A program made the translations under genes and the position numbers. From Sphingobacterium thalpophilum (lineage in GTDB: Bacteria; Bacteroidota; Bacteroidia; Sphingobacteriales; Sphingobacteriaceae), in contig NZ_CP151087.1 of NCBI RefSeq assembly GCF_038396785.1, positions 5,146,001-5,210,000 on the forward strand: a DNA stretch of 64,000 nucleotides, given 5' to 3'. Below, in pieces: positions 45,728-55,023 of the stretch. Below the pieces are notes generated by a model. The model was given only the letters and a program-made list of their open reading frames with translations. It was not told the DNA's origin and did no database searches. Position 1 is the stretch's first letter. The number at the start of each line of letters is the position of its first letter.

Positions 45728-46081
45728 ATGAAACCCAAATGCAATTACTTTCTCGCGTTAGAAAGAACGCTTTATCACGTTCATCAATCTGATTATTACC
45801 CATTAAAAGACATTGAAGCTTTTTGGAAGCAATATCCAATTGGTCTAATCAGAGACAATCTTATTGAACTCCAGTCAAAAGTAAATTCAGAACAACTTTC
45901 TGCATTCTCACTAGACTTATTGAAAGCTCTTGTTGCTTATCTGACAGCACATTTAAACAATTTGGATTTGACTCCACTATCTCTTTCGGAGGGTTTCGAA
46001 GCGAGCAAAGAAGAGTTAAAGGCAACTAAGGAAATCTCGGATTTCTTTGATCGTGTATCTCCATCAAATACCAATTCCTAA
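45728..46081 (+). CDS. Hypothetical protein upstream of the thioredoxin-fold gene
   Basis: 117 residues, no signal peptide and no membrane helix, mostly helical (YPLKDIEAFWKQYPIGLIRDNLIELQSKV). I do not recognise a domain. The stop (46079-46081) is one base before the next start, so it is translationally coupled to the thioredoxin-fold protein and is probably the first gene of the susCD operon there. A cytoplasmic accessory or regulatory role is possible, but nothing in the sequence shows it. Confidence 0.65.
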   Translation: MKPKCNYFLALERTLYHVHQSDYYPLKDIEAFWKQYPIGLIRDNLIELQSKVNSEQLSAFSLDLLKALVAYLTAHLNNLDLTPLSLSEGFEASKEELKATKEISDFFDRVSPSNTNS

Positions 46082-46082
46082 A

Positions 46083-47666
46083 ATGATGAAAAAATTAAAA
46101 CTACAATCCAATAGCAGTGCACTGCTATATATTCAACTACTAAAGATCACGGTACTTGTGATCTTATACTTCTTAGTTTCTATGTTTAGTTTATCAGCTC
46201 AGACGCCCCGCAAGAACAACGGGGCCGATGGGCTACTTTCAAGATCAGCAATTAAAAAACTGAATCTTTTAATTGCTTTATGTTCATTGTGCTTTCCAAC
46301 TATGCTAAAGGCACAATTTTATACGCCAGATTCGAGTTCTTTATATGTAGGCGATAAAGTGCCGGAACACTTTTATACTAAAAAGTATAAGTTATTTGAC
46401 CTTAAATCTAAAGCTGAATCAATCGGTGATCTGAGTGCCGATCGTGACAAGTTAATCGTATTGGACTTTTGGGCCAACTGGTGTAAGCCTTGTCTCTACT
46501 ACCTGATGAAAATGGATTCCATCTCCAAAGAATTGGATCCGTCCAAAGTAAAGATTATCCCTGTTACTTATCAGTCTAGTAAAGATCTGATCAAAATAGC
46601 CGAGCGTTTTGCTTGGAACTATCGGTCCATTACCGAAGATACGGTATTGGCCAAAATGTTTCCGCACCAAAGCCTACCGCATATGATCTGGATCTACAGA
46701 GGTAAGGTGGTCGCAAAACCTAAGTCAGACTATGTCTCCAAGGAGAATATTGCATCGATCCTACATGAAGATATGCCCAAGATGGTGCAGAACAATGCTA
46801 TTAAAGCTATAGATCCAAACAGGTCCTTGTTTACAGCTGATAATGGCAGAGCAGATCTTTTGGTAGAGCAAAAGGGCTTTAAGATGGCTGGTTTTGTGGA
46901 TCAATATTTTACGGTTCCCCTGACTATCCATCGTGGCAGGGATAGTATGTTGATCTATTCAATCAATAATCCATTGGACCAGCTTATTTATCAGGCTTTT
47001 CGTCAGGATGTCTTCCAGCTATTTGATATTACATCGGCCTTTCAGTGGAATGTATCGCCATCTATCCTGCAAAAACAATCTTTTCATGAGCCTGTACCAA
47101 GCTATCAAGGCGATTATGCGCAGGACCTGAAAGTAAGGGATTGGATGTTGCACAATTATTATAGCTATGCTCTAAAACTACCTGCATCGTATACTGATGC
47201 TGACGTCAGGCATCTCTTACAGCAAAGGCTGCAAAAGGCAATACTTGCTCATTTTGGGTTAAAAGTAGAGCTTATTCGAGGCCCCCGAAAGCGGTATGCT
47301 GCACTGCAAAGAATTCGGCCATTATCGGCCGTAAAAAAGCTATTGCAGCAGCCCTTATCTGCAAAGCAATCTGCCGATACTGTACAGGCAGAGGTTGCCT
47401 TTTTTGATCAGCCACATTTTCAGCTATTTGTTTCTGCACCGCTCAGAAATATGAAACAGCTCAAGCTAGATGAAAATGCTGTCATTAACGAAACGGATAT
47501 ACCAAACGATTTCATGGCATCTTTTGCATTCCCTAAATCTATGCGACAGGCAACGGAGCTACAATCTGTACAACAGGAACTGAAACGCTACGGTATGAAA
47601 ATCGTTATCATGGATCGAAAAGTACCTATGCTACGCGTTTCGCAAGTCAAAAAAATCAATCGTTAA
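46083..47666 (+). CDS. TlpA-like thioredoxin-fold exported protein with a large C-terminal region
   Basis: 527 residues from the ATG at 46083 (a second ATG follows at 46086). The N-terminus is odd: two successive signal-like hydrophobic segments, KITVLVILYFLVSMFSLSAQ and LNLLIALCSLCFPTMLKAQ, separated by about 25 polar residues. A thioredoxin domain follows with the redox motif WANWCKPC and the cis-Pro segment QSLPHMIW. The last 270 residues (for example LQKAILAHFGLKVELI) resemble, weakly, the DUF3738/TIGR03435 proteins. It would act as a periplasmic thiol-disulfide protein. SusC and SusD follow, a common arrangement in Sphingobacteriaceae whose purpose is unknown. Confidence 0.75.
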   Translation: MMKKLKLQSNSSALLYIQLLKITVLVILYFLVSMFSLSAQTPRKNNGADGLLSRSAIKKLNLLIALCSLCFPTMLKAQFYTPDSSSLYVGDKVPEHFYTKKYKLFDLKSKAESIGDLSADRDKLIVLDFWANWCKPCLYYLMKMDSISKELDPSKVKIIPVTYQSSKDLIKIAERFAWNYRSITEDTVLAKMFPHQSLPHMIWIYRGKVVAKPKSDYVSKENIASILHEDMPKMVQNNAIKAIDPNRSLFTADNGRADLLVEQKGFKMAGFVDQYFTVPLTIHRGRDSMLIYSINNPLDQLIYQAFRQDVFQLFDITSAFQWNVSPSILQKQSFHEPVPSYQGDYAQDLKVRDWMLHNYYSYALKLPASYTDADVRHLLQQRLQKAILAHFGLKVELIRGPRKRYAALQRIRPLSAVKKLLQQPLSAKQSADTVQAEVAFFDQPHFQLFVSAPLRNMKQLKLDENAVINETDIPNDFMASFAFPKSMRQATELQSVQQELKRYGMKIVIMDRKVPMLRVSQVKKINR

Positions 47667-47686
47667 CCCTTAATCTTTGCTAGAAA

Positions 47687-50600
47687 ATGAAACGTATCAT
47701 TTTATTCTATATCTATCTCTTCCCAGCACTATTATGGGCGCAAAATCGGGTCACCGGGATAGTGTCCGATAGTATCGGAAATCCCTTAGAAAAGGCGTCA
47801 ATTGTGTTATTGCCCCAGGGGTTACAGCAATCGAGCGCAAAGGATGGTTCCTTTGCTTTCCTCCTGGGCAGTAACTCCCGTATCCAATTTAGTATGGTTG
47901 GGTATGAGCGCAAGGTAATAGAACTGGAACAGGGGCGGGACCAGCATATTAACGTTGTACTATCCGCTAGTCAACAAAAATTGGACGAGGTATTGGTTAA
48001 TACGGGTTATTACAAGGTGGACAAAAGTCGTGTAGCGGGTTCGTTCAATACCATTGACAATAAACAGCTGCAGTTTAATCCCAATGGTAGCATCATTGAA
48101 CGACTTGAAGGGATTACCCCAAGTCTCCAGTTCGACCGGAAACTGAACATCAATGAAAACGTGGGCGAACCTGCTTTACGACTTCGGGGGCTGAGTTCCA
48201 TTCAGTCCAGCACTGAGCCATTGATTATCCTCGATAATTTTCCATACAAAGGAAGTATCAATACGATCAATCCTGATGACATTGAAAGTATCACGATATT
48301 AAAAGATGCCGCTGCCGCCAGTATATGGGGGGCACGTGCCGGTAACGGAGTGATTGTGCTTACAACAAAAAAAGGACGGGCGAACGATGCCATAAAGGTA
48401 AGCTTCGGTACTCAGCTTGTCCAGTCCGATCGGCCCGACCTTTTTTACAATCCCAATTTTCTGGATTCCAAAAGCATGATGGAGGTCGAAAAAACATTGT
48501 TCGACCGTGGCTATTATAAGAAAGCCAATCAGACAATGCTGCCCGACTATGTCTCGCTCTTGTTCAAATTGAAGGAAAATAAGATCGATCAGACCAAGTT
48601 TGACCAGATCAAAAACCGTATGGAAATGCAGGATATTCGGAAGGAAGCCAAAGGGGAGCTTTACCGAAAGGCAGTAACGCAGCGTTACAACTTGATGCTT
48701 TCCGGTGGTTCTACCAAAAACCGTTTTGTGCTTTCGGGTAGCTTCAATAAGGATCTACTGAATGTAATTGGCAATAAAGCACAGCGGTACACGCTGCGTG
48801 GAGCCAATGAGCTTAAATTAACATCCCAGCTAACACTGAATACCGAAGTGCAGGTTGCAAGGTTAGACAATGTCAATAATGGTTATAACCTGACGAATCT
48901 GAACGGAACAAGAACCTTATCTCCATATACTTTTCTGCGTAATGTGGATGGCACTGCGGCTTCAACTAACTATAAATATCTACGGGAATATGTAGAACAG
49001 GCTGAAAGCACAGGCTTGCTCAATTGGGATTTTAAGCCATTGGAAGACCGTGAGCTCTTAAATAAATCAAACCAAAGCAAGAATCTGTTGCTCGCGGCGG
49101 GATTAAATTATAGGTTGCTTGAGGGCCTATCCTTGGATCTCAAATATCAATACCAGAATATAAGCAACAGCTCGCAGAATTGGTACGATAAGGACAGTTA
49201 TTATGTACGTAACCTTGTCAACCAATACACGCAGACGGATATGACGCGGATCATCCCATACGGTGGTATATTGGAAGGTGGTACCAACCGTAATATTGTT
49301 AATCATAATTTTCGTTTGCAAGGAAATTATCAGAAAAAGTTTGCTACTAATTATGAACTCAGCGCATTGGCTGGAGCGGAGATCAGTGCCAACCTGACGA
49401 AAGATCTGCCTGGATTTCGTTTATTTGATTACAACAGGGATATTTTAACCAATCAGATTGCTTTCGATTATACTAATCTGTACAAATTGCGACCAAACGG
49501 TTCGGCCCGTGTTCCTGTCCCGCCCAATAATATGCAGGATATTACCGAGCGATTTTTGTCCTATTTTGCAAATGCTTCATTAACCATACAAGACCGACAT
49601 AGTTTCAGCGGCAGCGTACGTTGGGATGCCTCGAATATCTTTGGTGTAAAGACCAATCAAAAAGGTGTACCGTTATGGTCTTTGGGTGCCAAGGAAAAGC
49701 TAATTGCCTTTGACTTCCTTAAAAATAATTGGCTTTCGCAACTGGATGTTAGGGCTACCTATGGAGTCAATGGAAATATCAATGCCGCATTGAGTGCCCT
49801 GCCCTCGGCCTTCTTTAATAATTATGATCTGATGACCGGTTTGCCTTATAGTCAGCTCCGCAGTGCGGGCAACCCGAATCTTCGTTGGGAAAAAATAAAG
49901 ATCTTAAATCTTGGACTAGACTTTGGCTTTTTGAAACAGCGACTAACTGGTTCGGTCGAGTACTTCCATAAAAAAGGAACAGATCTCATCGGGCAGAAAT
50001 TGTATGATCCCACCACAGGAATTAGTCCTGTAGACGGTACTTATTACATCGATAACTCAGTGAATTATGCCAACATGATCACCAAAGGTCTTGATTTCAA
50101 TTTACGTGCTTTGCTATTACAGGGTGATTTTAAATGGTCAGTCAATACACTATTGAGCTATACAAGCAATAAGGTGACGGATTACATGGCTGCTTCTCGG
50201 GTCTCGACTTCAAGCTATGTAACTAGTCCTGTTCCGACAGTAGGAAAGTCTCTTGATCAGCTTTACGCATGGAAATTTGGGGGGCTAAGTGCCGAAAATG
50301 GAATGATCTTGACGCCGAACGGTGATCAGGATTACCTGAAGTATATAAACAATGCAAAGATTGAGGATCTTGAGTATGTAGGGCTGAAATTCCCGCCCTG
50401 GCAGGGCAGTTTGATGCAGAACTTTAATTATAAGGGCTTCGAACTAAATGCAAATATCGAGTTTAAACTGGGATTTTACCTGAGAAGAGAATCAATTGAT
50501 TACAGCAAACTTTTTGCGAATGGTATAGGCAATCGTGACTATGAACGACGTTGGCAGAAAATAGGGGATGAGCAGTTTACGACGGTGCCTGCTATGCCAA

Positions 50601-50866
50601 CAAACGTGGATAATAGAAGGGACGCGCTTTATGCAAACTCGATGGCATTGATTGAGAAAGGTGATTTTGTACGGCTTTCCAATATACAAATGGCTTATAC
50701 CTTCAAATGGAGGAATGTAAAATCTGTTCAAACCCGGGTATTTGGCGCTATTAATAATTTAGGCATGCTGTATAGAGCGAATAAATCAGGATTGGATCCC
50801 GATTTTTATCAGGCTAATTATCCTAAACCAAGAACTTACACAATAGGCTTTCAACTTGATTTTTAA
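47687..50866 (+). CDS. SusC/RagA-family TonB-dependent outer-membrane transporter
   Basis: 1,059 residues. Signal peptide (MKRIILFYIYLFPALLWAQ), CarboxypepD_reg domain (VTGIVSDSIGNPLEKASIVLLP), TonB-box-like LDEVLVNTGYY, plug (IIERLEGITPSLQF, LRLRGLSSIQS, DIESITILKDAAAASIWGARAGNGV) and barrel ending in F (IGFQLDF). Plug motifs with SIWGARAGNGV occur in the SusC subgroup linked to TlpA-like and FecR proteins. No STN domain is seen. It lies between the thioredoxin-fold gene (20 bases upstream) and SusD (11 bases downstream). Substrate unknown. Confidence 0.92.
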   Translation: MKRIILFYIYLFPALLWAQNRVTGIVSDSIGNPLEKASIVLLPQGLQQSSAKDGSFAFLLGSNSRIQFSMVGYERKVIELEQGRDQHINVVLSASQQKLDEVLVNTGYYKVDKSRVAGSFNTIDNKQLQFNPNGSIIERLEGITPSLQFDRKLNINENVGEPALRLRGLSSIQSSTEPLIILDNFPYKGSINTINPDDIESITILKDAAAASIWGARAGNGVIVLTTKKGRANDAIKVSFGTQLVQSDRPDLFYNPNFLDSKSMMEVEKTLFDRGYYKKANQTMLPDYVSLLFKLKENKIDQTKFDQIKNRMEMQDIRKEAKGELYRKAVTQRYNLMLSGGSTKNRFVLSGSFNKDLLNVIGNKAQRYTLRGANELKLTSQLTLNTEVQVARLDNVNNGYNLTNLNGTRTLSPYTFLRNVDGTAASTNYKYLREYVEQAESTGLLNWDFKPLEDRELLNKSNQSKNLLLAAGLNYRLLEGLSLDLKYQYQNISNSSQNWYDKDSYYVRNLVNQYTQTDMTRIIPYGGILEGGTNRNIVNHNFRLQGNYQKKFATNYELSALAGAEISANLTKDLPGFRLFDYNRDILTNQIAFDYTNLYKLRPNGSARVPVPPNNMQDITERFLSYFANASLTIQDRHSFSGSVRWDASNIFGVKTNQKGVPLWSLGAKEKLIAFDFLKNNWLSQLDVRATYGVNGNINAALSALPSAFFNNYDLMTGLPYSQLRSAGNPNLRWEKIKILNLGLDFGFLKQRLTGSVEYFHKKGTDLIGQKLYDPTTGISPVDGTYYIDNSVNYANMITKGLDFNLRALLLQGDFKWSVNTLLSYTSNKVTDYMAASRVSTSSYVTSPVPTVGKSLDQLYAWKFGGLSAENGMILTPNGDQDYLKYINNAKIEDLEYVGLKFPPWQGSLMQNFNYKGFELNANIEFKLGFYLRRESIDYSKLFANGIGNRDYERRWQKIGDEQFTTVPAMPTNVDNRRDALYANSMALIEKGDFVRLSNIQMAYTFKWRNVKSVQTRVFGAINNLGMLYRANKSGLDPDFYQANYPKPRTYTIGFQLDF

Positions 50867-50877
50867 GAGCTAATAAG

Positions 50878-52239
50878 ATGAAAACATTTCTATTATTTTT
50901 ATGCAGCATGTTTCTGCTGGCATGTAATCCGGATTATCTGGATCTAAAACGGGACAAAAGTCAAACCGTCCCCACAACCTTGGATGATTTTGATGGGTTG
51001 CTAGGCAATTCAATGACAATGAACCAGTCTTCAAGTCATACATTAGGAATGATTAGTGGCGATGAGTACGAAGTTCATGATGCCTCCGTAGGTCTCGTGT
51101 CAAGAGATTTCGAAAGGGCTGCCTTTTTATGGCAACCTGATATATTTGGAAACGCAGAAAGCGAAGACTGGAACGGTGCATATCGTCGGATATTGTATTG
51201 TAATATTATTTTGGAAGGACTGCAAAAAGTTGCAAGAAATGAGACAAATAAAGTACGTTATGATCGTATTAAAGGTGAATGCTTGTTTCAACGATCTTTA
51301 ATGTTTTTTAATTTGGCGATGCAATTTGCTGCATTACCCGCAGATAAGCAACGATCTATCTATGGAATTCCGCTGCGTACAGAAAGTGACCCTGAGCAAA
51401 AAAATGCAAGAAATACTGTTCAGGAAACTTATGATAGGATAATAGCAGATCTGTTGGAGGCAGAATCGCTTTTGCCACAGGAAGGACTTTCGATTTATAG
51501 AGCTGATAAAGTTGCCGTACAGGCCTTGCTTGCCAGAGTTTATCTCGTTCTTGAAGATTACAATAGTGCTTCTGCCTATTCCATGAAGACGATTCAGGCT
51601 GATCATACCTTATTAAATTACAATAGCCTTGACCCGAATTTGAATTTTCCATTTCCATCCTATGGATCAGGAAATACGGAAATATTATTTTATGATATGC
51701 CAGACTATGCCGAACTGATAAGCGAAACGCATGCAAAAATTCCGGATGTCTTTTATAATTCCTTTGATCAAAATGATCTGAGAAAAATCCTATTTTTTAG
51801 ATCGGAGGATCCGGAGAAAATAACGTTCAGAGGTACATATGGTGGAAATTACGTGGATTTTTCGGGATTATCCCTTGATGAGTCTTACCTCACACTGGCC
51901 GAATGTTTAGTCAGACAAGGGGAGATAAATCAGGGCATTTCATACTTGAAAAAGCTACTGACTAGTAGGTTTAAGCGAGAAAGTACTGTGTATATTCCAG
52001 TATTGAACCAGCAGGAGGCATTAAAATTTGTGCTTAATGAACGCAAAAAGGAGCTGCTTTTTAGAGGAGTTAGGTGGATGGATCTTCGGAGATTAAATCT
52101 ATCGGAGGAAACGGCAATTGTATTACATAGGAACTATGAGGGAAAGGAACTTGTCCTTAATCCAAATGATGTACGATATATTTTCCCAATTCCGCAGAGT
52201 GTGTTGCTAAATTCAGATGTGATACAGATACCGCGTTAA
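50878..52239 (+). CDS. SusD/RagB-family outer-membrane lipoprotein
   Basis: 453 residues, on the short side for the family. Lipoprotein signal (MKTFLLFLCSMFLLACNP, lipobox Cys16), N-terminal YLDLKRDKSQTVPTTLDDFDGLLG as in the SusD subgroup paired with this SusC type, helical repeats (KGECLFQRSLMFFNLAMQFAAL) and the C-terminal LNERKKELLFRGVRWMDLRRLN. It is the lid of the preceding transporter. A hairpin with a T-run follows directly after the stop, so it ends the operon. Confidence 0.92.
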   Translation: MKTFLLFLCSMFLLACNPDYLDLKRDKSQTVPTTLDDFDGLLGNSMTMNQSSSHTLGMISGDEYEVHDASVGLVSRDFERAAFLWQPDIFGNAESEDWNGAYRRILYCNIILEGLQKVARNETNKVRYDRIKGECLFQRSLMFFNLAMQFAALPADKQRSIYGIPLRTESDPEQKNARNTVQETYDRIIADLLEAESLLPQEGLSIYRADKVAVQALLARVYLVLEDYNSASAYSMKTIQADHTLLNYNSLDPNLNFPFPSYGSGNTEILFYDMPDYAELISETHAKIPDVFYNSFDQNDLRKILFFRSEDPEKITFRGTYGGNYVDFSGLSLDESYLTLAECLVRQGEINQGISYLKKLLTSRFKRESTVYIPVLNQQEALKFVLNERKKELLFRGVRWMDLRRLNLSEETAIVLHRNYEGKELVLNPNDVRYIFPIPQSVLLNSDVIQIPR

Positions 52240-52243
52240 ACTT

Positions 52244-52275
52244 AAAAGGCCCTGCGTATTGCAAGGCCTTTTTTT
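52244..52275 (+). terminator. Rho-independent terminator after susD
   Basis: Stem AAAAGGCC / GGCCTTTT with a T-run of seven, between the convergent SusD and DUF6520 genes. The A-rich left arm lets it serve both strands. Confidence 0.85.
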
Positions 52276-52283
52276 GTTTTTCA

Positions 52284-52619
52284 TTAGGGTCTATAGGCTT
52301 TCTTTGCTATAGATACGCCAGACTGCTGCAATGCTTCCTCGACGGTCATGTCTGTAAGATCATGATCGTTTGGATTGTTGAATTGGACAGCACAACGTTG
52401 GGGTTTAACTGTCAAAACACAAGGACCACTACCTGTTGTCGGATCTGAAATCTCATCGCCCAATTGATCTTGATTGGGATCGGATGAAGAGTTAGTTGTT
52501 ACTTCGATCCATGGAGTTGAGCTTTTCTTGCTCAATCCTGCTGAGGTCAATGTAACCCCAGTTACACCTGCAACGGCCAAAGCTACTAAGGCCATTACAT
52601 TAATTTTGAATTTTCTCAT
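52284..52619 (-). CDS. DUF6520-family small exported protein
   Basis: 111 residues from the ATG at 52619; upstream in-frame starts only add a hydrophilic leader. An N-terminal signal-like segment (MRKFKINVMALVALAVAGVTGVTLTSAG) leads to a mature part of about 80 residues with two Cys (GPCVLTVKPQRCAVQF), which could form one disulfide. DUF6520 proteins are small Sphingobacteriaceae proteins of unknown function, often found with MauE/DoxX proteins and SusCD/TlpA genes, as here. A MauE gene is upstream on the same strand, so redox control of the Cys pair is an attractive inference. Confidence 0.72.
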   Translation of the reverse strand: MRKFKINVMALVALAVAGVTGVTLTSAGLSKKSSTPWIEVTTNSSSDPNQDQLGDEISDPTTGSGPCVLTVKPQRCAVQFNNPNDHDLTDMTVEEALQQSGVSIAKKAYRP

Positions 52620-52789
52620 ATGCATAGCATATCGATGTTTAGTGTTTAAAAATTGTATTAGTTGTTCTCTTTTTGATCGGCAAGTGAAGCTTATCAAGGG
52701 CGAGAAGCCCTATGTCTTTTGGCAGACGTACCCTTCCGCCGAACCAGCCTAGGGTTCAGCTTCCGCTGTAACAGCTATTGCTAATTTTT

Positions 52790-53362
52790 TTATGAACCTA
52801 ACCTCGTCATCAATTTCCTCTGATGCGAAATCCTTATCTTGCTATCAAGCAGTAGGCCTATAGTACATGCAATTGTGATCAGGCAGTTGACCCAAAGATG
52901 GGCTTTCCAGCTGATCGGAAACTCGAGTATACAATCACAGGGGATACTGCCCCAAGTATCGCGTAGGGCAAGAATCACATAGCCTGAAAAAACAAACATC
53001 AGTATAAGCGTTGCCCAAAATCCCAATCTTTTTGTCCCTTCAAAAATAAAGAGGATGCCTGTGGCTAATTCCACGGCTGGCAGGATATACGACAGTACAA
53101 TGCCATATTGATCGGCAAAAGGCTGTCTGATCATGGATGCGCGAAATTCGGTGTAGGTGAATACTTTTTTCGATCCGACATAGATCCAGAGGCAGAGCAA
53201 AGCAAAAGTCAATACCTGCAAGACAAACTCCTGGGGATGCTTCCTGATGTACGAAACCACCCCAGTGAATTTGCGCCCTAACCAGCTACGTGACCTCACG
53301 TTTTGAACTGTATTCGCTGCTGCAGCCCCATCATACTGTATATATTTTCCGTTTTGTTCCAT
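52790..53362 (-). CDS. MauE/DoxX-family membrane protein
   Basis: 190 residues with four membrane helices (about 45-63, 84-105, 112-130, 151-170). Family features are VGSKKVF near the first helix and a Cys-x-Cys pair in GSIPCDCILEFP, followed by Trp and Asn in the last helix (WKAHLWVNCLI), as in MauE and related redox-associated proteins. It may pass electrons or disulfides across the inner membrane to the neighbouring exported proteins. It lies between an AraC gene upstream and DUF6520 downstream, all on the minus strand. Confidence 0.75.
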   Translation of the reverse strand: MEQNGKYIQYDGAAAANTVQNVRSRSWLGRKFTGVVSYIRKHPQEFVLQVLTFALLCLWIYVGSKKVFTYTEFRASMIRQPFADQYGIVLSYILPAVELATGILFIFEGTKRLGFWATLILMFVFSGYVILALRDTWGSIPCDCILEFPISWKAHLWVNCLITIACTIGLLLDSKIRISHQRKLMTRLGS

Positions 53363-53470
53363 TGCCGTTTTTGTTGATCGCTTACTAAGTTTTACAATGC
53401 TAAATTACAGCGATAAAAGGGCGAGCGTTAAGCAGAAAACAAGCGATCGATTGGCAGAAAACAGGATTGG

Positions 53471-54493
53471 TTAGGAAGGCGGTTCTTGAGCACCTCGGGC
53501 AGATAAGGGGGCATTGCTAGCATTTTCCTGCTGTTGCTTAAAAGATCCCGGAGTAAGTCCTGTCTGGTTTTTGATAAATTTGTTGAGTTCAATAACACTG
53601 CTAAATCCACACTCTTCGGCCGTAGTAGCCAATTTCTCATTGCCCACGATAGTGGAAGCAATATGATGCAATAGCAGCTGATTCCGATAATCATGAAATG
53701 TGCACTTATACTTTTTTTTATGTTCTTCGTTGATATAATCTCTGGACTTCCTCAGTACTCCAGCTATATCAGATAACCGAACCTGCGCCCCCTGGTGCAA
53801 AATCATTATCTGCAGTAAATTCCGCGCCTGCTCAATCAGTTCTTCCTTGCCATCGTCTTGTATCTTAAAACGGCTCAGCTGGATCAGAAAGATCAGCTGC
53901 TTTAAGAGCATATGCTCATTGTCGAGGATATTGGGGTTGATCTTGCTGAAAAGCAATTGTAGCTGCTGCTTGGTGACATCGCCCACACGGAAGGTAACAC
54001 TCTTGTCCGACTGCGGTGACTGATTCTTCTTGGCCTGTACCAGATGCTCCAAAAAACGGAAGTGCCGGTTGGCAGGCGGCCGAAAAAGTCCGGCATCCAA
54101 AATAAAGCCCACCAGGATGTGACGACCTTTTGGAATGGTTAATCGGTATTCGCCTTTGGCAAGATAAAGATAAGCACCCCGCCCTTTGGCAAATTCAATA
54201 GCAAAATCCTGTGTGTAATGGCTTTGCCTTAAGGGGGAGTCACTTAGCAAAGGGTAGGTAAGATGTAGGTCGCCCATTGAGGTATAGATTGGGATGGTTT
54301 CTTCATGTTCCATCCAAAATTCATAATAATAGAGATAGCCATAGCGGCCATCAAAAGTCTGCTCGCAGATGCAGTTATGTACCGATTGCCAATGCTGTAC
54401 CTGGGCATTGCGAATAGGATAAGTCAGACGCTGTATCGGAGAGGTAACAGGCTCATATTCCTGTGGCAGGACAAAGTCATAACTTCTTTCCAT
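53471..54493 (-). CDS. AraC-family transcriptional regulator
   Basis: 340 residues from the ATG at 54493 (MERSYDF; a start nine bases upstream is also possible). The N-terminal two thirds are a sensing region without a recognised ligand domain; the C-terminus holds a degenerate pair of helix-turn-helix motifs (LSDIAGVLRKSRDYINEEHKKKYKCTFHDYRNQLL and TTAEECGFSSVIELNKFIKNQTGLTPGSF). It is first in a minus-strand group with MauE and DUF6520 genes, 108 bases upstream of MauE. Control of these and of the neighbouring SusCD operon is possible. Confidence 0.8.
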   Translation of the reverse strand: MERSYDFVLPQEYEPVTSPIQRLTYPIRNAQVQHWQSVHNCICEQTFDGRYGYLYYYEFWMEHEETIPIYTSMGDLHLTYPLLSDSPLRQSHYTQDFAIEFAKGRGAYLYLAKGEYRLTIPKGRHILVGFILDAGLFRPPANRHFRFLEHLVQAKKNQSPQSDKSVTFRVGDVTKQQLQLLFSKINPNILDNEHMLLKQLIFLIQLSRFKIQDDGKEELIEQARNLLQIMILHQGAQVRLSDIAGVLRKSRDYINEEHKKKYKCTFHDYRNQLLLHHIASTIVGNEKLATTAEECGFSSVIELNKFIKNQTGLTPGSFKQQQENASNAPLSARGAQEPPS

Positions 54494-54640
54494 AAAGATC
54501 AACTTTAGCTAATAATGGCTGGTTTAACTACTTGATTTATTGATTTTAATCTGTCGAAAAATGTATTCTAATAAAACGGAGCGAGGTTATCAAAAAAAAG
54601 TGTGCATAGGTCTGGGGAGATGGCGAACAGGTCTAGAAGT

Positions 54641-54681
54641 AGGGTGAATTTTAACGGGCTAAAAAATTAGCGATTCACCCT
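54641..54681. repeat. 9-bp inverted repeat next to an IS21-end-like tract
   Basis: AGGGTGAAT (54641-54649) pairs with ATTCACCCT (54673-54681). The adjacent stretch to about 54810 contains GTGATCACC and GGTCACTTTG on the minus strand, like the repeated blocks of IS21 ends, but no IS gene is present. This gap (54494-55023) has otherwise only the small frame at 54833. Confidence 0.35.
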
Positions 54682-54832
54682 GATCCACAACCGATGTACC
54701 CAAAAATGAAGCTGATGTCTTGCATTTCTGCCAAATTCGCCACCGTGATCACCTCGCTTTCCTGGCCCGAAAGCAAAGTGACCAAACTGGGCAAGTTTGG
54801 TGCTGGACGGATACAAAAAAGATGAAATCAAT

Positions 54833-54958
54833 ATGGAACAGCTTTTTATAGAATTGCAGCTTTTGGCTAACCAGGCACTTTGTACCTTTTCCAATGCGGA
54901 AACAGCAGAGCTCTTGGGCGATGCTGAGGAGGAAAAATGTGATATCTACTACTTCTAA
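54833..54958 (+). CDS. Small open frame ending in CDIYYF
   Basis: 41 residues from the ATG at 54833, or 52 from a GTG at 54800. The frame is acidic near its end (AELLGDAEEEKCDIYYF) and has an amphipathic helix before it (MEQLFIELQLLANQAL). It precedes the acyltransferase-like gene by 65 bases. It might be a small peptide gene, or the 3' remnant of a longer gene cut off at about 54800. The lone Cys close to the end is unusual. No family recognised. Confidence 0.35.
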   Translation: MEQLFIELQLLANQALCTFSNAETAELLGDAEEEKCDIYYF

Positions 54959-55023
54959 GCACAAATAGTAAACTGATGGGTGATCCGGACACCCTTTTTT
55001 GATAACCAATTAGTCGAACAAGT

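Noticed and set aside
53428..53694. 88-residue minus-strand frame at the AraC gene end
   Set aside because: Out-of-frame shadow of the AraC C-terminus; the AraC gene itself has an intact helix-turn-helix, so no frameshift is needed.
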